From an uncultured Bacteroidales bacterium (GTDB lineage Bacteria > Bacteroidota > Bacteroidia > Bacteroidales > UBA932), in NCBI GenBank assembly GCA_900316955.1, contig ONEX01000013.1, positions 1 to 64,000 on the forward strand: a DNA stretch of 64,000 nt, read 5' to 3'. The first letter of the stretch is position 1. The number at the start of each line of letters is the position of its first letter. The position numbers and the translations under genes are program-made. The notes below the pieces were generated by a model. It was given only the letters and a program-made list of their open reading frames with translations, was not told the DNA's origin and searched no databases. Positions 43,809-50,371 of the stretch are shown piece by piece.

Positions 43809-44627
43809 TCAATACTTCACTTTGCTCAAGAACAGCGCATGCCCGGGCACCGACTCCCCGGCATCCCCCCGCGTCCCCGTCCCGATGAGCTCTTTCACCC
43901 ATTGCGGGTCGTGCTTTCCACGTCCTACTTCGATCAACGTCCCCACGATCGCCCGGACCATGTTCCGCAGGAACCGGTCCGCAGAAACCCGGAAATACCA
44001 GTAGGGAGATTCCGGGTCAAGCCCGGAATGAGGTCCTTCTTCGTCATGGCCGGCACCGACCGGCCATCCCATAAGTTGGACGTGTGTGGGGGTGTACGGT
44101 TTCCAGAAGGCTTCGGTGATGGTGCAGAGGGAGGTCTTGTTCGCGCCGCCGACCTTTTCGAAGCAGGAGAAGTCATGCCTCCCCAAAAGGTACTGGCAGG
44201 CCTCGTTCATGGCGTCGAAGTCCAGGCCCGGAAAGCCGCACTGCCAGGAGTAGGCGGCTACGAACGGGTCTTTCTTCCTGTGGATGAAATAGGTATAGGA
44301 ACGCTGCGTCGCGCTGAAGCGGGCGTGGAAATCGTCGGTTGTCGGAAGGACTGCATGGACCACGACCGAACGGGGCAGGATGGCATTTAATTTGTAGCAA
44401 AAATCGGATGCCTCGAAGGGCAGGGGACCTGTCAGGTCGAAATGGCAGACGTAGTCTGCCGCGTGGACCCCGGTGTCCGTCCGGCCCGCGCCCGTCACGG
44501 CAACGGGACCGCCGCAGAGCTTCGCGAGGGCTTCCTCCAGGCACTGCTGCACGGAAGGGGAGGAAGGCTGGATTTGCCAGCCGCAGAAGGCGGAACCGTC
44601 GTAGGAGAGGCTGAGGATATAACGCAT
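43809..44627 (-). CDS. truA: tRNA pseudouridine synthase A, with repeat-encoded insertion
   Basis: A 272-residue TruA, which makes pseudouridine at tRNA positions 38-40. The catalytic aspartate lies in GRTDTGVHAADYVCHF; RFSATQRSYTYFIHRK and SADRFLRNMVRAIVGTLIEV are also typical. Just before the last motif is an unusual stretch of about 20 residues (WPVGAGHDEEGP, then HSGLDPES) that ordinary TruA lacks; its second half is encoded by a palindromic repeat found elsewhere in the window. The reading frame stays open and all motifs remain, so the protein is probably active. The ATG at 44627 is three bases past a promoter -7 box. Confidence 0.92.
   Translation of the reverse strand: MRYILSLSYDGSAFCGWQIQPSSPSVQQCLEEALAKLCGGPVAVTGAGRTDTGVHAADYVCHFDLTGPLPFEASDFCYKLNAILPRSVVVHAVLPTTDDFHARFSATQRSYTYFIHRKKDPFVAAYSWQCGFPGLDFDAMNEACQYLLGRHDFSCFEKVGGANKTSLCTITEAFWKPYTPTHVQLMGWPVGAGHDEEGPHSGLDPESPYWYFRVSADRFLRNMVRAIVGTLIEVGRGKHDPQWVKELIGTGTRGDAGESVPGHALFLSKVKY
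44007..44031. repeat. Palindromic repeat, copy 2 (inside truA)
   Basis: The same 25 bases as 15452-15476, in inverted orientation on the plus strand, lie within the truA reading frame and code for HSGLDPES on the minus strand. The palindromic core is ATTCCGGG, TCAAG, CCCGGAAT. Confidence 0.85.
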
Positions 44628-44630
44628 ATG

Positions 44631-44638
44631 CAAATGTA
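44631..44638 (-). promoter_or_regulatory. truA: truA -7 box, leaderless arrangement
   Basis: TACATTTG on the minus strand, full consensus, only three bases before the truA ATG, so transcription should begin at or beside the start codon. The gap to moxR is just 20 bases, so the -33 region lies inside moxR and vice versa. Confidence 0.55.
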
Positions 44639-44647
44639 ACAAAATAT

Positions 44648-45640
44648 ATGGAAAGCGTAAACATCAAGGAACTGAACGAACGCATCCAGAAGGAGAGCTC
44701 CTTCGTCGATCTCCTGACCCTGGAGATGGGCAAGGTTATCGTGGGCCAGAAAGCCCTCGTGGACAACCTCCTCATCGGCCTCCTCTCCGGCGGCCACATC
44801 CTGCTGGAAGGCGTTCCGGGTCTGGCGAAGACCCTCGCCATCAACACGTTGGCCCAGGCCGTCGACGCCAAGTTCAACCGCATCCAGTTCACCCCGGACC
44901 TCCTCCCGGCCGACGTCGTCGGCACCCTCGTGTACTCCCAGAAGAAGGAGGACTTCGAGGTCCACAAGGGCCCCATCTTCGCGAACTTCGTCCTCGCCGA
45001 TGAAATCAACCGTTCCCCGGCGAAGGTCCAGTCCGCCCTCCTCGAGGCGATGCAGGAGCACCAGGTCACCATCGGCGAGCAGACATACAAGCTCCCCGAA
45101 CCGTTCCTGGTGATGGCCACCCAGAACCCGATCGAGCAGGAAGGCACCTATCCGCTCCCGGAGGCCCAGGTGGACCGTTTCATGCTGAAGGTCGTCGTGA
45201 GCTACCCCAAGAAGGACGAGGAACGCCAGATCATCCGGATGAACAACAGCGGCACCTTCCCGAAGGCCAATGCCGTCGTGAAGCCCGAGGACATCCTCCG
45301 CGCCCGCGAAGTCGTCCGCGACGTCTATATGGACGAGAAGATCGAGCGCTACATCGTGGACATCGTCTATGCCACCCGCACCCCGGACGAATACGGCCTG
45401 AAGGGCCTCAAGGACCTGATTTCCTACGGCGCCTCCCCGCGTGCGTCCATCTCCCTCGCCATGGCGGCGAAGGCCTACGCCTTCATCAAGCGCCGCGGCT
45501 ATGTGATCCCGGAGGACGTCCGCGCTGTGTGCAACGAAGTCCTGCGTCACCGTATCGGCCTCACCTACGAAGCCGAGGCGGAGAACGTCACCACCGAGGA
45601 AATCATCGAAAAGATCATCAACGCGGTAATCGTTCCGTAA
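44648..45640 (+). CDS. MoxR-family AAA+ ATPase
   Basis: A 330-residue MoxR ATPase, a chaperone-like AAA+ protein that helps assemble von Willebrand A-domain proteins. Walker A GVPGLAKT is at residues 55-62, Walker B VLADEINRSPAKVQSALLEA follows, and the MoxR signature MATQNPIEQEGTYPLPEAQ is complete. It starts a run of seven genes on the same strand (DUF58, a membrane protein, batA, batB, batC, batDE) with gaps of zero to eight bases, the arrangement of the Bacteroides aerotolerance operon. It diverges from truA with a 20-base gap. No exact -7 box is visible in that gap. Confidence 0.95.
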   Translation: MESVNIKELNERIQKESSFVDLLTLEMGKVIVGQKALVDNLLIGLLSGGHILLEGVPGLAKTLAINTLAQAVDAKFNRIQFTPDLLPADVVGTLVYSQKKEDFEVHKGPIFANFVLADEINRSPAKVQSALLEAMQEHQVTIGEQTYKLPEPFLVMATQNPIEQEGTYPLPEAQVDRFMLKVVVSYPKKDEERQIIRMNNSGTFPKANAVVKPEDILRAREVVRDVYMDEKIERYIVDIVYATRTPDEYGLKGLKDLISYGASPRASISLAMAAKAYAFIKRRGYVIPEDVRAVCNEVLRHRIGLTYEAEAENVTTEEIIEKIINAVIVP

Positions 45641-45644
45641 ACCG

Positions 45645-46526
45645 ATGACACCCCAAGAGTTACTCAAGCGCGTCCGCAAGATCGAGATTAAGACGAAAGC
45701 CTTGTCCCACCAAATCTTCGCCGGTGAATACCACTCGGCCTTCAAGGGTCGTGGCATGGCGTTCAGCGAGGTGCGCGAGTACCAGTACGGGGACGATGTG
45801 CGGAACATGGACTGGAACGTGACGGCCCGCATGAGCGCGCCGTACGTGAAGGTGTTCGAGGAGGAGCGCGAACTCACCGTCGTCCTCCTGATCGACATCA
45901 GCCGTTCCGGCCTGTTCGGCACGGTGGGGGAGACCAAGCGGGAACTGGTGGCCGAGATTGCCGCCACCCTGGCCTTCTCCGCGATGCTCAACAACGACAA
46001 GGTGGGCGCCCTCTTCTTCAGCGACACGGTGGAAAAGTTCATCCCGCCCAAGAAAGGACGCAGCCACCTCCTGCACATCATCCGCGAAATCCTGGAATAC
46101 ACCCCCGAGCACGATGGGACGGACATCGGCGAGGCCCTCCGCTACCTGACGAACGCCATCAAGCGGCGCTGCACCGCCTTCGTCCTCAGCGACATGCTGG
46201 ATGTGGACGCGGACGGCGCTCCGCGCTACGAGGACGCCCTGAAGGTGGCCGTGAACCGCCACGATATCTCCGTCATCCGCGTGTACGACCCCCGCGAACG
46301 GACCATTCCGGACGTGGGCCTCGTCCATGTCAAGGACTCCGAGACTGGCAAGGGGGCCTGGATCAACACGTCCTCCCGAAGCACCCGCGCCGCCTACGAG
46401 CAGTGGTTCCGCACCGCGTCGGAAAGCGCGGCGAAACTGTTCAACCGCTACCAGGTGGACAGCGTGGACACCGCGACGGACCAGGATTATGTCAAGAACC
46501 TGATAGCCTTGTTCCACAGGCGATGA
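45645..46526 (+). CDS. DUF58 / von Willebrand A-like protein
   Basis: A 293-residue cytoplasmic protein of the DUF58 family. The DUF58 signature is KGRGMAFSEVREYQYGDDVR, followed by NMDWNVTARM, and the A-domain has the metal-site-like DISRSG in VVLLIDISRSGLFGT (last Ser of DxSxS replaced by Gly). DUF58 genes almost always follow moxR, and the product is taken to be its client. It lies four bases after moxR and overlaps the next start codon by four bases. Confidence 0.9.
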   Translation: MTPQELLKRVRKIEIKTKALSHQIFAGEYHSAFKGRGMAFSEVREYQYGDDVRNMDWNVTARMSAPYVKVFEEERELTVVLLIDISRSGLFGTVGETKRELVAEIAATLAFSAMLNNDKVGALFFSDTVEKFIPPKKGRSHLLHIIREILEYTPEHDGTDIGEALRYLTNAIKRRCTAFVLSDMLDVDADGAPRYEDALKVAVNRHDISVIRVYDPRERTIPDVGLVHVKDSETGKGAWINTSSRSTRAAYEQWFRTASESAAKLFNRYQVDSVDTATDQDYVKNLIALFHRR

Positions 46527-47608
46527 AAGGATATTGTCTCATAGCCGCCCTCTGCCTGACCGCTGCGTCCGCATCGGCCCAGGAAGCCTGGCGCGACACC
46601 ACCGCGAAAGACACGGGCGGACGGGTGATCCTCAAGGAGACCTCGTTCATCCAGCCCGTCACCCCGCGCGATTCCATCCTCGTGGCGGACCGGCTCCTGT
46701 ACGGCTTCGAGCTGGACAACGTGCCCGACAGCACGGTCCTCGCCTTCCCGCAGGTCGCGAACCCCTACATGCAGGATGTCCTGGCCCTGCCGATGTGGCA
46801 GGTGGACACCGTGAAGGTCCAGAAGATCAAGGCGAACAACACCCGTCTCCTGAACATCCGGGCGTCCATCGCCATCCAGCCTTTCGAGGAAGGCACCTAC
46901 GAGCTGCCGCCCCTCTTCGTGCAGCGGATCCATACCGACGGCACCGTCGATACCATCCAGTTCAACCGGCAGACCATCGAAGTGTTCACGATGCCCGTGG
47001 ACACCGCCACCTATGTCCCGCATGACCTGCGCGGGCAGATCAAGTACCCCCTCACCTTCGCGGAAGTGATGCCCTGGCTGATGGGCTTCTGGGCGCTGGC
47101 GCTGCTGGTGGCCGGCCTCGTGGCCTGGCTCACGAGCCGCCGCCGGGACGAGGACGGTCCCGCCTTCAAGGAACCTGCCCACATCACCGCCCTCCGCAAG
47201 CTGGACAAGTACCGCGGCGACAAGTTCTGGGCGCCCGACAAGCAGAAGCAGTTCTACTCCGGCGTCACCGACGCCCTCCGCGAATACATCGTTTCCCGCT
47301 ACGGCGTGGGCGCGATGGAGATGACCACCGCCGAAATCTTCGACGGCCTCCGCGGGACCGACATCCCCGTGGACCTGTACCAGGAGATGAAGGACCTCTT
47401 CGAGCGGGCGGACTTCGTGAAGTTCGCGAAGTACATCGCCACGCCCGAGGACAATGCGACCGTGCTGCCGCAGGCCGTCCGGTTCGTGACGTCCACCTAC
47501 CAGACGGAGGTGGAGGAGGAAGCCGGGATGGCCGATCAGGCCGGCCATGACGAGGAGCCGAAGCCGGCGCCCCATGTGGAAAAGGATGAAGATTATATGC
47601 CCAGGTAA
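46523..47608 (+). CDS. Membrane protein of the Bat operon (BatD C-terminal-like)
   Basis: A 361-residue protein with a signal peptide (MKGYCLIAALCLTAASASA), an extracytoplasmic beta-rich domain of about 150 residues (VDTVKVQKIKANNTRLLNIR), one membrane helix near residues 183-203 (MPWLMGFWALALLVAGLVAW) and a cytoplasmic domain with FYSGVTDALREYIVSRYGVG and MEMTTAEIFDGL. The last part resembles the cytoplasmic part of BatD-type proteins and DUF4381. The C-terminus is acidic and disordered. Its place between DUF58 and batA is the usual slot for a protein of this layout in Bacteroidales. Exact function unknown. Confidence 0.75.
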   Translation: MKGYCLIAALCLTAASASAQEAWRDTTAKDTGGRVILKETSFIQPVTPRDSILVADRLLYGFELDNVPDSTVLAFPQVANPYMQDVLALPMWQVDTVKVQKIKANNTRLLNIRASIAIQPFEEGTYELPPLFVQRIHTDGTVDTIQFNRQTIEVFTMPVDTATYVPHDLRGQIKYPLTFAEVMPWLMGFWALALLVAGLVAWLTSRRRDEDGPAFKEPAHITALRKLDKYRGDKFWAPDKQKQFYSGVTDALREYIVSRYGVGAMEMTTAEIFDGLRGTDIPVDLYQEMKDLFERADFVKFAKYIATPEDNATVLPQAVRFVTSTYQTEVEEEAGMADQAGHDEEPKPAPHVEKDEDYMPR

Positions 47609-47611
47609 GCC

Positions 47612-48595
47612 ATGTTCTTCGAGTATCCATATCTCCTCTGGCTGCTGGTCCTTCCGGTCCTGCTCCTGGCGCTGTACCTGTACCGGGAGCTGAAGGAACG
47701 CCGGCCGCATCTCCGGGTGTCCACCGTGACGCCGTGGGAGAAGGGCGGGAAGTCCATCCTGGGCGTCATCCGGCACCTGCCGGAGGCCTTGCGCCTCGCG
47801 GCCCTCGCCCTGATCATCGTGTGCATCGCCCGTCCCCGCTCCAAGAGCGAGATGGAACGGGTGGACACCGAAGGCATCGACATCGTCCTCGCGGTGGACG
47901 TGTCCACGTCCATGCTGGCCCAGGACTTCAAGCCCGACCGCCTGTCCGCCGCCAAGGACATCTCCATCGAATTCATCGCCCAGCGCCCCACCGACCGGAT
48001 GGGCATCGTGGTGTTCGCGGGCGAGAGCTATACGCAGTGCCCCCTCACCACCGACCGGGCCACCCTCATCAACCTGATGAAGGAGGTCCAGACGGACCTC
48101 ATCGAGGACGGCACCGCCATCGGCAACGGCCTCGCGACCGCCGTGGCGCGGATGAAGGATTCCGACGCCAAGAGCCGGGTGATCATCCTCCTCACCGACG
48201 GCGTGAACAACCGGGGCGAGGTGGATCCGGCCATGGCCGCGGAGATCGCCAAGACCTATGGGATCCGCGTCTATACCATCGGCGTGGGCCGGGAAGGGGA
48301 GGCTCCGTACCCGGTCATGACCCCCTGGGGCCCGGACGTGCAGAACATGAAGGTCGAGATCGACGAACCCCTCCTGAAGCAGATCGCGGCGGAGACCGGC
48401 GGCAAGTATTTCCGGGCCGACGACAACACCAAGCTGGCCGAGATCTACGCCGAGATCGGCCGGATGGAGAAGACCCGCACCACCGTGGACAGCTTCCCCA
48501 TCTACAAGGACCTGTTCCCGCGATACGCCGTCTGGGCGCTCGTGTGCCTGCTGCTTGAAATATTGATCCGATTCCTGCTTAGAAGACTGCCTTAG
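47612..48595 (+). CDS. batA: Aerotolerance protein BatA (VWA domain)
   Basis: A 327-residue inner-membrane protein: one helix at residues 6-23, another near 56-74, a von Willebrand A domain (about 85-285) and a C-terminal helix (AVWALVCLLLEILIRFLL). The metal-dependent adhesion site DVSTSM has all of DxSxS and is followed by LAQDFKPDRLSAAKD, characteristic of BatA/BatB. Bat proteins were described in Bacteroides fragilis as supporting survival in oxygen, perhaps by exporting reducing power; the mechanism is unsettled. It starts three bases after the previous gene. Confidence 0.92.
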   Translation: MFFEYPYLLWLLVLPVLLLALYLYRELKERRPHLRVSTVTPWEKGGKSILGVIRHLPEALRLAALALIIVCIARPRSKSEMERVDTEGIDIVLAVDVSTSMLAQDFKPDRLSAAKDISIEFIAQRPTDRMGIVVFAGESYTQCPLTTDRATLINLMKEVQTDLIEDGTAIGNGLATAVARMKDSDAKSRVIILLTDGVNNRGEVDPAMAAEIAKTYGIRVYTIGVGREGEAPYPVMTPWGPDVQNMKVEIDEPLLKQIAAETGGKYFRADDNTKLAEIYAEIGRMEKTRTTVDSFPIYKDLFPRYAVWALVCLLLEILIRFLLRRLP

Positions 48596-48598
48596 GAT

Positions 48599-49603
48599 AT
48601 GCTGGGTTTTGCACAATATCAGTTTCTGTACCTGCTCCTGCTGGTCCCCCTGTTCCTCGTCGGATACGGGGTCTGGCGGGCGATGCGTACGCGGCGGCTG
48701 CGGAAGTTCGGCGACGAAGCGCTGGTGAAGGCGCTGATGCCGTCCTGGTCCGGCCCCAAGGGCTGGGTGAAGATGGTGCTGTTCAGCCTGGCCTTCGCGT
48801 TCTTCGCCATCGGCCTGGCCCGGCCGCAGATCGGCGCCAAGCTGTCCGAACGCACCACCCGCGGGGCGGAGATCGTCATCTGCCTGGACGTGTCCAACTC
48901 GATGCTGGCGGAGGACTACTCCCCGAACCGGCTGGACCGCGCCAAACTGGCGATTTCCCGCCTGACGGACAAGCTCAAGGATGACCGCATCGGCCTCATC
49001 ATCTTCGCCGGCACCTCCTTCGTGCAGCTGCCGGTGACGACGGACTATGTGTCCGCCAAGATGTTCCTCGGCAGCATCGACACGGGCTCGGTCCCGGTCC
49101 AGGGCACCGCGATGGGCGACGCCATCTATACGGCCATCAAGAGCTTCAGCGCCCAGAGCGAGAAAAGCCGGGTGATCGTCGTCATCTCCGACGGCGAGAA
49201 CCACGAGGACGACCCCGTGGCCGCCGCGAAGGAGGCCGCCGAGAACGGCATCCGGGTGTACACCGTGGGCGTGGGCTCCGCCGAGGGCCAGCCCATCCCG
49301 TACGAGGGCTCCCTGATGAAGGACAAGGACGGCGAGATCGTCGTCACGAAACTGGACGAGGACGTACTCCGGCAGGTGGCCAAGGCCGGCAACGGGGCGT
49401 ATGTCCATGCTGGGAACGACGAGTTCGGCCTGAACCCCATCATCGACGACATCCGCCGGATGGAGGACGAGGAGTTCGGCTCGCTCGTGTTCGAGGAGTA
49501 CGACGAACAGTACATGTATTTCTTCGGAATCGCGCTGGCGCTGCTCGTGATCGAGATGCTCATCGGCGAGCGCCGTCCGAAGAAGAAATGGTTTGACCAA
49601 TGA
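48599..49603 (+). CDS. batB: Aerotolerance protein BatB (VWA domain)
   Basis: A 334-residue paralogue of BatA: two N-terminal helices (about 9-22 and 58-77), an A-domain with complete metal site DVSNSM followed by LAEDYSPNRLDRAK, and a C-terminal helix (YMYFFGIALALLVIEMLIG). The sequence VIVVISDGENHEDD is the second metal loop. It follows batA by three bases and overlaps batC by four. BatA and BatB are believed to form a complex in the inner membrane facing the periplasm. Confidence 0.92.
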   Translation: MLGFAQYQFLYLLLLVPLFLVGYGVWRAMRTRRLRKFGDEALVKALMPSWSGPKGWVKMVLFSLAFAFFAIGLARPQIGAKLSERTTRGAEIVICLDVSNSMLAEDYSPNRLDRAKLAISRLTDKLKDDRIGLIIFAGTSFVQLPVTTDYVSAKMFLGSIDTGSVPVQGTAMGDAIYTAIKSFSAQSEKSRVIVVISDGENHEDDPVAAAKEAAENGIRVYTVGVGSAEGQPIPYEGSLMKDKDGEIVVTKLDEDVLRQVAKAGNGAYVHAGNDEFGLNPIIDDIRRMEDEEFGSLVFEEYDEQYMYFFGIALALLVIEMLIGERRPKKKWFDQ

Positions 49604-50364
49604 GAAAGTCGTTGACACTCATCTTGCTGCTGCTGGTCAGCGTGCTGGCCTCCGCCCAGGTGGACAAGAAAGACGTCCGCCGGGGGAACCGCCAGTTCGC
49701 CAAGGAGAAGTACGGCGATGCGGACATCTCCTACCGCAAGGGCCTGAATGCGGACAGCACCTCCGTCGCATCGGCCTACAATCTGGGAAACAACCTGTAC
49801 CGGCAGGGGAATTACGCCGAGGCCGGCAAGTTCTACCAGCAGGCGCTTAGGCACGTTCCCGAGACCCGGAACCTGAAAAAGCAGGGCGAACAGGGTTTCG
49901 ACACGTACTTCAACCTCGGCGACGCCGCCCTGCAGCAGAAGCAGTACCGCGCCGCTATGGAGGCTTTCATGCAGGCGCTCGTCATCAATCCGGACGACCT
50001 GGAGGCGAAAGAGAACTATGTCTATGCCCGGAAGATGCTGGAGAACAATCCGGACGGCGGTGGCGGCGGGAACGACCAGCAGAACCAGGACCAGAACCAG
50101 GACCAGGACCAGAATCAGGATCAGGATCAGAACCAGCAGGACCAGAACCAGGATCAGGACCAGAATAAGGACCAGAACCAGGACCAGCAGGACCAGCAGG
50201 ACCAGGGGCAGCAGCCGAAGCCGTACAACGGCTCGGAGATCTCGCCCCAGCAGGCCCAGCAGATGCTCCAGGCCATCCAGGCCAAGGAGAAGGAGACCCA
50301 GGACAAGGTGAACAAGGAAAAGGCGGCCGTGCTGAAGTCCCGCCAGAAAGAGAAGAATTGGTAG
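49600..50364 (+). CDS. batC: BatC, TPR protein with Gln/Asp/Asn repeat tract
   Basis: A 254-residue periplasmic protein. Signal peptide 1-19 (ending LASA), three tetratricopeptide repeats (about 30-150, for example SVASAYNLGNNLYRQGNYAE and AALQQKQYRAAMEAFMQALV), then a pure tract of Gln, Asp and Asn at residues 158-205 and a short conserved C-terminal helix (SPQQAQQMLQAIQAKEKETQ). This is the BatC plan; a hydrophilic linker between TPRs and the end is usual, but here it is reduced to a QD/NQ repeat. It overlaps batB by four bases. Confidence 0.9.
   Translation: MRKSLTLILLLLVSVLASAQVDKKDVRRGNRQFAKEKYGDADISYRKGLNADSTSVASAYNLGNNLYRQGNYAEAGKFYQQALRHVPETRNLKKQGEQGFDTYFNLGDAALQQKQYRAAMEAFMQALVINPDDLEAKENYVYARKMLENNPDGGGGGNDQQNQDQNQDQDQNQDQDQNQQDQNQDQDQNKDQNQDQQDQQDQGQQPKPYNGSEISPQQAQQMLQAIQAKEKETQDKVNKEKAAVLKSRQKEKNW
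50071..50214 (+). repeat. Imperfect CAGGAC/CAGAAC repeat in batC
   Basis: 144 bases built of six-base units CAGGAC, CAGAAC and variants encode 48 residues that are almost only Gln, Asp and Asn (plus one Lys and one Gly). The mixed units limit but do not prevent slippage, so length may vary between strains. Confidence 0.9.
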
Positions 50365-50371
50365 TCGCGTT

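Noticed and set aside
46487-49618. Minus-strand open frame opposite the Bat genes
   Set aside because: Shadow of batA, batB and the 361-residue gene; low-complexity His/Asp/Val translation.
50071-50214. CRISPR array
   Set aside because: The short repeats are six-base coding units in batC with no spacers; no cas gene or other repeat-spacer pattern appears anywhere in the window.
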